Source: a virus. From it: a DNA stretch of 64,000 nucleotides. Shown piece after piece: positions 40,894 to 50,900 of this stretch. The notes under the pieces are model-generated. The model was not told where the DNA came from. It did no database searches and saw only the letters and a list, made by a program, of their open reading frames with translations. Every line of letters begins with the position of its first letter. Within the stretch, counting starts at the first letter, position 1. Position numbers and translations under genes: made by a program. The stretch covers positions 1-64,000 of IMG/VR virus record IMGVR_UViG_3300030106_006452. One strand, given 5' to 3'.

Positions 40894-41547
40894 TTAATTT
40901 TGTCCCCTTAAGATTTCGTTTAATACGCGATTGATTCTATCGCCTTTTGTAAAAAATTCTTTTGACTTGTTTTCAGACATGCGAAGCTTTACTCCACCAT
41001 TTACACCATCCATAACATAAGCGCCTGGGGATGAAGGTTCTGAAACAGCATCAAAACAAATAAGTTGTAAGTCGTCTTGTACGACTTGAATAGAGTTTCC
41101 ATATTCGTCGCGACTCTCTTGAAGCGAACCCATTGCTCTTGATGAAAATCCAAAAAGAACACCGCTTTCATACAAGCCACGCAAAATATCACCAGAAGGT
41201 GTTTTAAGAACTTTTACGGTTCCCAATACACTATCACCATCCCAATACATTCTTGTTATCATATGGGATGCGTTTTTAAGATTAATAACTGAATCATCTG
41301 GATGATCACACTCGCCCAATGCGCGGTTCTCTTGAATCAACTTTTGATAATTCTTGACTTCTCTTTCCAGAACGTCTCGCGGATAAGTTCTACCATTACC
41401 ATTTCTTACATTACATTGCTGTAGTTTTGCAGGAAACACAAGAAATCCTTGATTAATCATGTTTTTTTCACCCTCTGTTAAAAGGTCGCGACAACCTCTG
41501 TCGTCACATTTAAGTTCAAAAAATTCTCGTAAAAGTTGTTTTGCCAT
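40894..41547 (-). CDS. prohead core maturation protease, gp21-like (S77 family)
   Basis: 217 residues. Serine protease that cleaves scaffold, capsid and internal proteins. The active-site histidine is in GECDHPDD (H82) and the serine in FGFSSRAMGSL (about 135-136), the S77 arrangement. NVRNGNGRTYPRDVLEREV is a conserved N-terminal block. MVDGVNGGVKL-like segment (VMDGVNGGVKL) near the C-terminus precedes a helical tail. Placed between internal head genes and a small membrane gene, in T4-like order. Confidence 0.92.
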   Translation of the reverse strand: MAKQLLREFFELKCDDRGCRDLLTEGEKNMINQGFLVFPAKLQQCNVRNGNGRTYPRDVLEREVKNYQKLIQENRALGECDHPDDSVINLKNASHMITRMYWDGDSVLGTVKVLKTPSGDILRGLYESGVLFGFSSRAMGSLQESRDEYGNSIQVVQDDLQLICFDAVSEPSSPGAYVMDGVNGGVKLRMSENKSKEFFTKGDRINRVLNEILRGQN

Positions 41548-41647
41548 TATTAATCCTTATAGCGGGCGCTACCCGCTCGCCTATCGATCCGCTGCAGCAG
41601 CGACGAACAGGTTGCAGTTTCCATTTTAAAGTCCATTCGTTACGCAT
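41516..41647 (-). CDS. possible small basic protein (43 aa) overlapping the protease start
   Basis: AAAGGAG lies 5 bases before an ATG at 41647, immediately after the membrane protein gene. The 43-residue product (MRNEWTLKWKLQPVRRCC ...) is basic with a Cys pair and overlaps the protease gene by 32 bases. If not translated, this 100-base stretch, which contains an AGCGGG/CCCGCT hairpin, is a leader for the protease gene. I lean slightly towards a real gene or leader peptide. Confidence 0.35.
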   Translation of the reverse strand: MRNEWTLKWKLQPVRRCCSGSIGERVAPAIRINNGKTTFTRIF

Positions 41648-41649
41648 TT

Positions 41650-41958
41650 TTACTCCTTTTGATTTACTTTTAAACCAAAGTCATTTACGAGCATTGCCAA
41701 TAAATAACTTGTTCCAGAGGACAAACATCCTAAAAGAAAAGCATTTATTAAACTATAGTCAAATGTAAATAGTTCTGTAAAAGGGTTTATGCTCCATAAA
41801 AACACTCCGGCCCAAAAACCAAAGCACAGGGGGCACCTATAAAGCTTTCCGTAGAACCCTGCTTTATCCATTAGCTGCCTAAATCTTTCGAATATAGAGC
41901 CGTAAACAACAATCATTGTTAGGCCATAAGCGCACAAAATAAAATGTAATAAATTCAT
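41650..41958 (-). CDS. small membrane protein with CPLCFGFWAG motif
   Basis: 102 residues, three likely membrane spans (LLHFILCAYGLTMIVVYG; FWAGVFLWSI; INAFLLGCLSSGTSYLLAML). CPLCFGFWAGV fits a family of short phage membrane proteins with a CxxCxGFW signature. Its place between the protease and another head-region gene is common in marine T4-like phages. Function unknown. Confidence 0.8.
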   Translation of the reverse strand: MNLLHFILCAYGLTMIVVYGSIFERFRQLMDKAGFYGKLYRCPLCFGFWAGVFLWSINPFTELFTFDYSLINAFLLGCLSSGTSYLLAMLVNDFGLKVNQKE

Positions 41959-41970
41959 TTATTCCTCGTA

Positions 41971-42522
41971 TTAATAGCCGACAAGACCATAGGCAGCGGT
42001 TGAACCTGGATAAGTGTTATTAGTGCCTTGTCTTGGTTCGTGGGGGATTTTTCCTAGTCGGGTAGTGTCTTCATCAGATGGCTCTGTTAAAGCTTTATCA
42101 AAATTGTCTTCATAATCTTTATAAGCTCTTACACCAGGAGCCTCTTTGTGAAGAAACTTAGCGATTGAATATACGGTAACATCTATAGGGCTGACATCTT
42201 TTTGTTTTTCTTCTGGTATAAGTATTGTTCCCTCTAAAGACCCGAAAACGTTGCCGCCTCTAACTTTACCAGGATCAACGACCCCGTGCTTTGAAAGATA
42301 TTCAAACATTCTTGATTGTGTCGCGTATACGTGATCACCGTAGCGGTCTTTGGAAAGTGCAAAAATTTTATTTTTTGATGGCGAAACAAGTATGTCAATA
42401 TCTGGATGGTCAAAAATCATAATGTCGCCGGCCATAGTCTTTCTAGCTTTCAATTCAACCACCGCATCAGGTTTATCTATTTTAATGCGAACTGGTTTTT
42501 TATTATCTATAGTAATTTTCAT
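41971..42522 (-). CDS. hypothetical protein of the head gene cluster
   Basis: 183 residues, beta-rich. VELKARKTMAGDIMIFDHPDIDILVSPSKNKI (motif AGDIMIFDHPDIDI) and a later FGSLEGTILIPEEK are compact and well formed; the C-terminal 40 residues (Gly, Pro, Thr, Asn) look flexible. It overlaps the next gene by one base. Comparable genes sit near the protease in marine T4-like phages, but I cannot name the function. Confidence 0.75.
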   Translation of the reverse strand: MKITIDNKKPVRIKIDKPDAVVELKARKTMAGDIMIFDHPDIDILVSPSKNKIFALSKDRYGDHVYATQSRMFEYLSKHGVVDPGKVRGGNVFGSLEGTILIPEEKQKDVSPIDVTVYSIAKFLHKEAPGVRAYKDYEDNFDKALTEPSDEDTTRLGKIPHEPRQGTNNTYPGSTAAYGLVGY

Positions 42523-43334
42523 TATGATACAATCTCTTTTTCAAGCTGTTGAATTTGTAAAACACTATAGAGTGTTTTTTTACTCATTGGTTCTTTATTA
42601 ATATTTTCTAAAATATTTTGCACTTTTTTAAGATTTTCTTTTATATTGTCATCGCTCTTCGATTCATCTAGTGTCTGAGCATTGGCCACAACTTCTGTTA
42701 ATCGGCCGATCTCTTCACTTAAATAAAAGTTAAATTCTAAGCCGTTATCGGCAAAAGAAGAAATATACTTAGAAAGTAGTTGCTTTTGACTTTCAAGTAG
42801 TGTAGAGTAGGAATCATTAAATCTTTTAGTAAACGTCTTGACAACCAGCGAGGACACTTGTGGGGTTTGTGTTTCTTTTGTTGGACTAGAGGTCAAGCGT
42901 TCGACTACTTTTGTTTCTAAAAGCACTTTTGTTTTTGGGGAGCTGACTGACCCGAATACTTGTGAAATAGTTGCGAGATATTTGTAATTTGGTACAAAGT
43001 TATTAAACACATCTTTCGAAAGCTGTTTATTAATTTTTGATATAGCAATACTTTGCTCTTTGAAAAGTTGTTCCTGGTTGAGAAAACTATGTTGATTTTT
43101 TGTTTCGATAAGAATTTTCTCTGCGATGTTTTCTTTTAAATTATTGTTTTCTAATAGAGTTTTGTAAAGCTCCAACTCTTTTCGTAGTTGTGTCTTTGGA
43201 GCAAACACCTCTTTCATAATTTGAATGGCAGCATTTCTTTTTTTATTGTCTTTTGCAACCGATTGTTTTACAATCTCACGAACTAATGCCTCGTAAATGA
43301 AGGCAGTGTTTCTTTTTTTATTATGCTTTGCCAT
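42522..43334 (-). CDS. hypothetical protein downstream of the portal gene
   Basis: 270 residues, almost all charged helix (Lys, Glu, Gln, Asn), starting AKHNKKRNTAFIYEALVREIVKQ. The portal gene ends at the same base region (1-base overlap), and its product may be a prohead core or portal-associated assembly protein. No known motif is visible. Confidence 0.75.
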   Translation of the reverse strand: MAKHNKKRNTAFIYEALVREIVKQSVAKDNKKRNAAIQIMKEVFAPKTQLRKELELYKTLLENNNLKENIAEKILIETKNQHSFLNQEQLFKEQSIAISKINKQLSKDVFNNFVPNYKYLATISQVFGSVSSPKTKVLLETKVVERLTSSPTKETQTPQVSSLVVKTFTKRFNDSYSTLLESQKQLLSKYISSFADNGLEFNFYLSEEIGRLTEVVANAQTLDESKSDDNIKENLKKVQNILENINKEPMSKKTLYSVLQIQQLEKEIVS

Positions 43335-45346
43335 TAACTTTGCTCCAAATCTTTAAAGATTTCTTTTATCTCATCTCTAACTTCGAAGATTTGTTTTTCC
43401 TCTTCTTCGTAATTAGTTGTTTTATTCTCAAAAATGCCTTTGCTAATAGACTTGAAAGAATCAAGGCCAAGCATAGCTCTGGCATTTTTTGATAAATTCA
43501 TTCTTATTTGTCTATCTGGCATTCTTGAAATCTCATGAGAGTGATCTGCTTTTATAGAGCGTTTACGAGCCCCATCGTGTCGTTTATCTGTTTTTACAGG
43601 TGTGTACTTTTTACCTTTTGACTTCGTAGTTGTAGTTTCACCAGTTTTCTTATTGGTTATTTTATAGTTTGGCTCATCATCTCGTTTTCCTAGCGGTTCA
43701 TCGCCACCTACATCGCCCCCAGGTTCAGCAAGCAGAGTTGCATCATCGGCGCCGACATCAGCCGCAGGTTCGGCCGCTGGGTCATCGCCTCCAAGATCCC
43801 CTAGATCTTCGCCACCTAAATCACCACCACCGAGGTCGTCATCTCCAAGATCACCACCACCAAGATCGCCAAGACCACCACCGGTATCTGTAGCTGCTGA
43901 CTCTTCAGCAACTTGCTCAAGGGCAGTTGCAATTTGTCTGTCGTAGAATATTTCTCTCTGATTGCGTAAGAACTCATCTTCTGATACATCAAAAATATTC
44001 TCAGCAATCCAACGTTTTGAGAAATAACCCTCTGTTGCTGCCGAAGCCACGCTAAACTTCGTGTTCCAAGTTTCAAGCTCTTGTAGTTCAGAAATCTTTG
44101 AAGGATTGTTAAGTTTTAGTTTAAAATTAATTAAGTCATCACCGCGATAACCAAGAACATAAAGATGAATGGTAGCTATTTTTTCCATCTCTGATATAAG
44201 AGATCGCTGCAGTCTTTGCACTGTTCTGGCAAAGCGAATGTCTTTCTGCGCTAGGGCTCCTTTTTCCTCTTCTCCACCCTCTCCTCTTACAAGATAGGAC
44301 TGTGGTATTTTAAGAGCAGAAAACATTTTATCTCGTAAATACTTTACATCGTCGATATCGCCCGTAAAAGACCCACCTGGAAGAGATTGAATTTCAGTTT
44401 TAACCCCACCACGAACAGGAATAAAATAATCTTCTTCGACAGACATTGGGTTATAACGAAGGTCGACTTTTCCTGTATCTGGATCGACAACTTGATTTCT
44501 CTTCATTGAGGTAATAAAACGCTGCATAAAGTTTTCTACATCTTGTGCTGGGATGTTCCCAACATCTACATAAAACACTTTTCTTTCTGGTGATCTAACA
44601 ATGCGATAGGCCATCATTGCGTCCTCAAGAAGTGTTAATTGTCTCCAGATTCTACGAGCAGGATCTAATATTGAAGTTCCGTAAGGTGCAAATTTATCGT
44701 TTCCCAGAATACGAAAGTGGGCTATTTGCCAATTTTCAAAAGTGACACCTGCGCTGTTCCATTGAAACTGAACATAATTAGGATTTTGTTTGTCTTCGCC
44801 TTCAAGTCTCTCTATATCGCGAGACGGAAGGCCAATAACGTTTTTAACACCCAAATGTGAATCAATATCCATATAGAGATAAAAATCACCATATTTGCAC
44901 ATTGTTCTCGCCCAGCCGAAAAGATTAAATTCAATGTTCAAAACTTTATAATATAAGGTTTCTAAAATTTGTTTTATCTCTTCGTCTTGACATTGAATTT
45001 TCAACATTCTATTATAAACGTTAAATGTAGTCATTTCATCTGCAAATATATCTAGGGCAGATGCTAACTCTGGTGTGTATTCCATTTGCTCAAAGTCAGA
45101 ATAGCGAACGTTACGACTTTGCGTACTCATATTATAGTTTGAAAAGTTATCTAAGGGGTTATAACCAGATCTCTCAAATTTTTGACCGGCCACATCTTTA
45201 AAGGTATTAGCGTATTTATCTAGTCTTCTTCTACGAAGCTGTCTTGTATTCTGGGTTCTATAATTGATAATAGGACCAGAAAACAAACGAGTTAATCTTT
45301 TAAAAAGTGGTGAGTCTGTGTTTTTGGTGTTTTCGTTTCCTGCCAT
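43334..45346 (-). CDS. portal protein, gp20-like
   Basis: 670 residues. VRYSDFEQMEYTPELASALDIFADEM (motifs FEQMEYTPELASALDI), HFRILGNDKFAPYGTSILDPARRIWRQL and PQSYLVRGEGGEEEKGALAQKDIRFARTVQRLQRS are the conserved T4 portal core (short motifs ARRIWRQL and QKDIRFARTVQRLQ). The C-terminus carries a Gly/Asp repeat (GGGDLGDDDLGGGDLGGED, about 496-560) not in T4. Starts behind AAGGGA just after the terminase gene. Confidence 0.92.
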   Translation of the reverse strand: MAGNENTKNTDSPLFKRLTRLFSGPIINYRTQNTRQLRRRRLDKYANTFKDVAGQKFERSGYNPLDNFSNYNMSTQSRNVRYSDFEQMEYTPELASALDIFADEMTTFNVYNRMLKIQCQDEEIKQILETLYYKVLNIEFNLFGWARTMCKYGDFYLYMDIDSHLGVKNVIGLPSRDIERLEGEDKQNPNYVQFQWNSAGVTFENWQIAHFRILGNDKFAPYGTSILDPARRIWRQLTLLEDAMMAYRIVRSPERKVFYVDVGNIPAQDVENFMQRFITSMKRNQVVDPDTGKVDLRYNPMSVEEDYFIPVRGGVKTEIQSLPGGSFTGDIDDVKYLRDKMFSALKIPQSYLVRGEGGEEEKGALAQKDIRFARTVQRLQRSLISEMEKIATIHLYVLGYRGDDLINFKLKLNNPSKISELQELETWNTKFSVASAATEGYFSKRWIAENIFDVSEDEFLRNQREIFYDRQIATALEQVAEESAATDTGGGLGDLGGGDLGDDDLGGGDLGGEDLGDLGGDDPAAEPAADVGADDATLLAEPGGDVGGDEPLGKRDDEPNYKITNKKTGETTTTKSKGKKYTPVKTDKRHDGARKRSIKADHSHEISRMPDRQIRMNLSKNARAMLGLDSFKSISKGIFENKTTNYEEEEKQIFEVRDEIKEIFKDLEQS

Positions 45347-45349
45347 TTT

Positions 45350-46927
45350 TTATCCCTTAAATATCCAAGAAAAATCTTTTCTTATTTTTTGTTCTTCTTC
45401 ATACCTTTCGCGTAAAGAAGCTTTATACTGACCAGGGGCTCTAGTGTCTAAATTAGTTCTGCTGGTCGTTATGCTGTTTAGAAAAGCTTTTTTATATTCA
45501 ACATCTCGTTGATTTTCTATAATCGCTGTATCTCTAACCCAACAACCAATTGCTGCAGCCATAACCAAGTCGTCGTTATAACCTCGCTGTGCCTCCGGTC
45601 TTCCGTTTTTCCAAATAAACGTGTCTAACTCGTTTGCTAAACGTTTAGAATAAATAGTCAAAACTTTGTTTCTTATGAACTCTTCAAACTTTGCTATTAT
45701 TAAAGGTCTTGTTTTGAGAGATGTAGTGAAACCAGGGACAACAGATGAATCCCCCAAAGCAGCGTATTGTTCCACATACTGATGAGAGCCTTTTTTACTA
45801 TGATAAACATTTTTATATCCCTTTTCTAAAATCTTTTCTAGTACGCTGAAGCCTACATTGTTGTTTTCCACAACAAGCATTGCCTCTTTATATTCTAACC
45901 CAGTTGTATAAAGTATTTCAGAAAAAAGGTCTGAAGTTGGTTTTCCTTTGTATTCCGCAACTATTTCCATTGTTTGAAGTTTGAAAACGTGAAAGGTGCT
46001 TGAGTCTGCCCCGTCGCCGCGGGCCACATCTGCAACTAATAAGTAACTATGCCCCTCTTGTGCCTCCTCCCAAATCCAAGTGTTTCTATCAAAACCAACT
46101 TTATACTTTGGTTCTGATATTCCCTCTTTTATTCTTAATATATCATCTCCGTGAATAACAGTATCACCTGAAGTATTAAAGTTACACTCATACTCTTGTG
46201 CTATTTGACGACGAGACATATTTTTAGTTTCTATTTTGAACCATTCGTCATCCCTATCAGGATGAACTGCCCAAGGTAAGTTCACTGGAAGGAACTCATT
46301 TTCTCCGCTCTCTGCTCCTACAAATGTCTCGTGAAACCAATCTCCTACACCATTTGGAGTTGAGATGGCGATACAGCGACCACCAGTAGAAATTGTAGGA
46401 TAAAGACCAGTCCAAAGTTCATCTAGACCGTCAATGTGTGCGGCCTCATCAATAACGAGAAGCGACAAAGCTTCCGAACGACCAGCATCACCAGATGTCG
46501 AAGACGCCTTGACCTGGCTTCCGTTTGTGAGTTCAATACTGTTTTTATTATCTACGCTAAAGTTTGCTATTTTCAACCAGGGAGGTAAATTTTTAAGAAT
46601 AGTTTTCACCTTCTTTACTAAATTTGCTGCAGTTTGCAATTTTGTTGCAACTATAAGAACGTTCTTGTCTCGATGAAAAAGAACCAACCAAGCAACATAA
46701 GCAGCAGTAATAGTCGAAATACCTAGTTGTCGTGCTTTTAAAACAACAATAAAACGATGTAGTGCAAGGTTGTCTACCAAATCTGCTTGGAAATCATAGG
46801 TTTTAAATGGAATGAGGCCCTTACCTGGGTGGGGTATTTTACAATAAGTGTTAATAAAATAAACTGGTTTTTTACCAGACTTTATAACCTCTTTTACTAT
46901 TTTTTCTTTTGTAAGTTTGTAAGCCAT
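45350..46927 (-). CDS. terminase large subunit, gp17-like
   Basis: 525 residues. Packaging motor ATPase and headful nuclease. Walker A-type KARQLGIS (64-71), Walker B with catalytic Glu SLLVIDEAAHID (155-166), and the C-terminal RNase H-fold nuclease with LLVADVARGDG (297-307, catalytic Asp about 300) and later VENNNVG. These fit T4 gp17. It follows the gene at 46927-47469 and precedes the portal gene with a 3-base gap. Confidence 0.94.
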   Translation of the reverse strand: MAYKLTKEKIVKEVIKSGKKPVYFINTYCKIPHPGKGLIPFKTYDFQADLVDNLALHRFIVVLKARQLGISTITAAYVAWLVLFHRDKNVLIVATKLQTAANLVKKVKTILKNLPPWLKIANFSVDNKNSIELTNGSQVKASSTSGDAGRSEALSLLVIDEAAHIDGLDELWTGLYPTISTGGRCIAISTPNGVGDWFHETFVGAESGENEFLPVNLPWAVHPDRDDEWFKIETKNMSRRQIAQEYECNFNTSGDTVIHGDDILRIKEGISEPKYKVGFDRNTWIWEEAQEGHSYLLVADVARGDGADSSTFHVFKLQTMEIVAEYKGKPTSDLFSEILYTTGLEYKEAMLVVENNNVGFSVLEKILEKGYKNVYHSKKGSHQYVEQYAALGDSSVVPGFTTSLKTRPLIIAKFEEFIRNKVLTIYSKRLANELDTFIWKNGRPEAQRGYNDDLVMAAAIGCWVRDTAIIENQRDVEYKKAFLNSITTSRTNLDTRAPGQYKASLRERYEEEQKIRKDFSWIFKG

Positions 46928-47469
46928 TAATCATTTGGTCTGGTTACATTCTCAGGCTTCTTGTCAGAAGACTGCTCTAAAAAATTACGAAATTTGTCTT
47001 CTAGACGATCTTCTGAGGGTTCGGCAACTGGAATAATGTCTTTCATATTACCGACAGTATAAACTTTAGAGGCTTGAACCCAAGTTCTAATTTTTGACAT
47101 ATTTTGTAACATCATACCAGCAGGGCCTTCTTCAGTCAGACTTAGTGTATCGCCTGTAAGGTTTTTGTATTCTTTTTTTAGAAACTTTGCAATGTCAGCA
47201 AATGTTTGCTCTAGTTCTTCGTCTAGTTTGGTGTTATGAAAAGAAGATATAGGCATTTCAGACTGATAAGAAACAATAAGTCTTGGTCCACTCATACGAA
47301 CTTTAAAGCCATCCATCACTCTAGAATCGTTTAAAGCGCAGCCTTTTTCACGCTTAAGACCAATAGGGTCATCTTTACCATCTGTCCTAAACCGTGCATC
47401 ATGTGATCCATCATAGGCATTTGCTGCTGCCTGGTTGATTCCCTTAACAATATCATATACTGTAGCCAT
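46927..47469 (-). CDS. hypothetical protein upstream of the terminase gene
   Basis: 180 residues. A mixed alpha/beta protein with GFKVRMSGPRLIVSYQSEMP and FADIAKFLKKEYKNLTG; no helix-turn-helix typical of small terminases is evident, but the position (one-base overlap with the large terminase) makes a packaging or head role likely. Similar genes occur beside terL in marine T4-like phages; I do not know the function. Confidence 0.75.
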   Translation of the reverse strand: MATVYDIVKGINQAAANAYDGSHDARFRTDGKDDPIGLKREKGCALNDSRVMDGFKVRMSGPRLIVSYQSEMPISSFHNTKLDEELEQTFADIAKFLKKEYKNLTGDTLSLTEEGPAGMMLQNMSKIRTWVQASKVYTVGNMKDIIPVAEPSEDRLEDKFRNFLEQSSDKKPENVTRPND

Positions 47470-47849
47470 TAATTTTGCTCCTTATCAGGTCGCCAGCCTT
47501 CTAACCACTCTTTCTCTTTACCCTCTACCCATTGAATGTAGCATTTTTCGCAACATTCAAATTTATTCATATAGAGATCATCTCTACCAGAGAAAGAGTA
47601 AGTATCGCAAACTGGGCAAACTCTATTTATTTCTTTATTAATTAGGTTTCTAGCAATGAAAAAGCCGTCTTCATTTATTTTGTCTTCATCTTGTTTAGAT
47701 TCTTCAGAATAAAATTCTTTCAAATCTTCTAAATATTTTTTTTCTTTGTCATCGCCCCAACCAGATTTAGGGTTAACAATCGACTCTTTTCCAAACTTTT
47801 TAGACATTGCTTTTTCTATTTTTGCAATTTGATTTAAATCTTTTTTCAT
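47469..47849 (-). CDS. zinc-ribbon protein beside the terminase
   Basis: 126 residues, with an acidic, Lys/Glu-rich N-terminal half and a C-terminal zinc ribbon: CPVC near residue 78, then CCEKC about 20 residues on. One-base overlap with the following gene. A nucleic-acid or protein-binding accessory of packaging is plausible from the neighbours; no family name is certain. Confidence 0.75.
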   Translation of the reverse strand: MKKDLNQIAKIEKAMSKKFGKESIVNPKSGWGDDKEKKYLEDLKEFYSEESKQDEDKINEDGFFIARNLINKEINRVCPVCDTYSFSGRDDLYMNKFECCEKCYIQWVEGKEKEWLEGWRPDKEQN

Positions 47850-47903
47850 TTATAACCTTATAGAAATAAACATTATTGTAACATTATAATAAGTAGTTTT
47901 TAA

Positions 47904-47932
47904 TAAAAAAGGGAAGGTCCGAAGACCTTCCC
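47904..47932 (-). terminator. intrinsic terminator after the long tail fibre gene
   Basis: 9-bp perfect stem (GGGAAGGTC/GACCTTCCC) closed by a TTCG tetraloop flanked by C-G (an extra-stable loop), followed by a T6 run on the minus strand. Confidence 0.92.
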
Positions 47933-47959
47933 CAGAGAACTTATACTAAAAGTAAAAGA

Positions 47960-50900
47960 TTACTTGTTCTCTAACTGCTTCTTGAGTGAAGCGATTTGTG
48001 CGGACTGCTCTTGGATAGCAGAAACAAGAATAGCGGAGAGACGACCGTAATCGACACCGTAGAGTCCTTCTTCTGTACCGTGAACAGCTTGTGGCACAAC
48101 TTGCTTAAGTTGCTGCGCCATGAAACCGAAGTCTCTGGAGCCGTCCTTCTTCCAAGTGAAGTTAACAGCCTTAAGATTGTTAACAGTGTCAAGGCCACCC
48201 TGAATTGGGGAAACATCGGTCTTGAGTCTTTCATCGGAGTATGTGACGAAAGCAGCTGCGCGAATCTTATTTACATTGTTCGATCCATCAGCAACATCAA
48301 CTGCAAACTCAGAGGTAGCATCGCCACCAAGAGTTAGAATTGTTGCGCTAGAGCCGTTAACGAACTTAAGAGTGTGATCTGCAGCAGTGTACTTCATTAA
48401 CTCGTTTGCAGCTGCGCCGTGGAAAGAAACATCTTTACCAGAGCCGTCTGCGCCGAAAGCGCTTGTGTCGTTGAAGTGAAGACCAGCAGAACCACCGTCG
48501 AATCTAACTACGTTAGCAGCAGATATAAATGCGATGCTTCCATCATCGTCGTCACCGAAGACCATCGCTTGGTCATCACCAACAATACCGCCTGCCTTGA
48601 ACTCTGCTTCTTTGCTAAATTCAATGCCTTCGTTTCCGTTTGACGTAACAAACTTCAAGTAAGAGTTTCCACCCTCATTGATATCAAGTGCGGAAGCAAG
48701 ATTGTCTGTTAGAGTTATCTTGTTGGTACCAGTGTTACCAGCAAATCTAACATCTAGACCTGCGGCCGCAGCATCAACAGTGATGCTATCACAAGCAAGT
48801 GAACCAACGTTAGTGATGTTGCCATCGCTAACACTTAATGAGGTAACAGTAGTTGCAGCAAAACCAGCTTGACCAGCTTGTATCTCATAGGTGCCGAAGT
48901 TTGCTGAACCGCTGAAAGATAGGCCATTAGCTGCAGAACCAGAAATTACGAACACGTCATCAGCAGAAGAATATTTTAACGAACCGGATGCACCAGTATC
49001 AAATTCGTCAGTAGCAAATTGAATTTCTTTATTATCATAAACGACACCACCTTGCTCAATCTCCAGCTCTTTCTTGAGGAAAATTGCCTCTGAGCCGTTT
49101 GAAGTGTCAAACTGCATGTATACGTTTGAAGATTCTCTGATTTGTAGAGCAGCAGAGCGGTTATCTGTCATGACAAGATCAAAATCATTACCATCTGCAG
49201 AAATAGTATCAAGAGCGATATCACCAACGTTTGTAATGTTACCATCGGAAACGCTTAATGAAGTACCAACAAGAGCAGCGAAAGTACCAGCAACAGCCGA
49301 GTTAGCACCGATAACGGTACCATCAATTGCACCACTGTCTACATTAATGTTAGTAATTGCTTGGCTGTTTGCATCAAGCGCAGAGCCAAGTTGATCAATG
49401 TGACCGACATCAACGTGTGCGGCTGACCATTGTAGTGCTGAAGTACCGAGGGCGCGAGCGCTATCAGTAGAAGGCACTAGATCAGAGTCAAAGCGACCGG
49501 TTGCAGTAATTGTATCACTTGTAGCATCACCTAAATCAACGTTACCACCAGCAACAAGAGTTGTGAAGGTACCAGCAGCGGCGGTATTACCACCGATAAC
49601 TGTGTTATCGATAACACCACTATCTACATTAATGTTAGTGATTGCTTGGCTGTTTGCATCAAGAGCAGCACCAAGTTGATCAGCACGAAGATCATCAATG
49701 TAAGCAACACCATCAAGGTAAAGATCCTTGAACTCTGCACCAGAAGCACCAAGATCAACATCGTTGTCAGTCTCTGGACGTAGAACGCCATCTTGGAGAC
49801 GCATCTCAGTTGTACCACCAATGTTAAAATCTAAAGCAGTGTTAGCGTGATCGTAAAGAACAGAAGCAACAGTGTCAGAGCCACTGGTGCCACCAATCTG
49901 TAAACCACCACCTGCTGATGCAGCCGAAGCTGAGCCAGAAGCGGCCAAGATTAATTTGTCGACAACCTCAAGAGTTGTCTCTGTGCGTGTTACACTATTG
50001 ATCTCGTTAACGTCAAGAACGTCAATTTGAGCGTAAGTAGCGGTTAAGTGTGTAATAGTACCAATAGCTTTGTTTGCGTCAAGAACAAGAGCCTTGCTTG
50101 CAGCGGCAGTACCAGCAGTGACGCCATCAACGTAACCAAGCTCCGTAGCATTAACGCTTACAGCGTCAAGCGTAAAGCTTGTATCAGCAGAAAGAGTACC
50201 GTTAACGGTAAGAGCACCGTCAGCGAGCGACATCAGATCAGTGTCAGAATCACAACCAATGGTTGAACTATCATCAACTAATAATGACTTAAGTGCAGTG
50301 TCGCCATCAGCGTCAACTGTGAAACCAGTCATCGTGACAGTACCAGCGGTCATATCACCAGTCATCGTAACATTACGGAAACCATCAGCATCTTTATTAC
50401 TATCAACGACGACGGCCTTAGAAGCGGCAACAGTACCAGCGGTAACACCATCAATAGTTTCAAGCTCTGCCTCGTTAATATTAGCAGAACCAATAACAAA
50501 ACTACCAGCAGTAACTGCACCAGTAGCAGTAAGGTTGCGGAAAGAAGCTGCATCTTTGTTTGAATCAACAACAACAGCTTTACTTGCAGCAACAGTACCA
50601 GCAGTAACACCATCAATAAAACCAACTTCGGTTGCATTTAGAGTTACTGAATCAAGAGTAAAGCTTGTGTCGCAAGAAAGTGTACCGGCGACGGTAAGAG
50701 CACCATCGGCAAGTGTCATTAGATCAGTATCAGAATCACAACCAATGGTTGAGCTATCATCAACTAATAATGACTTAAGTGCGGTATCACCATCTGCATC
50801 TACCGTAAAGCCTGTCATAGTGACAGTTGCTGCAGTCATATCGCCTGTCATTGTAACATTACGGAAGCCAGATGCATCTTTATTAGCATCGACAACAACT

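Noticed and set aside
41555-41640. GC-rich hairpins considered as a tRNA gene
   Set aside because: No cloverleaf: no T-loop GTTCGA-like segment and no acceptor stem pairing on either strand. No tRNA was found elsewhere either.
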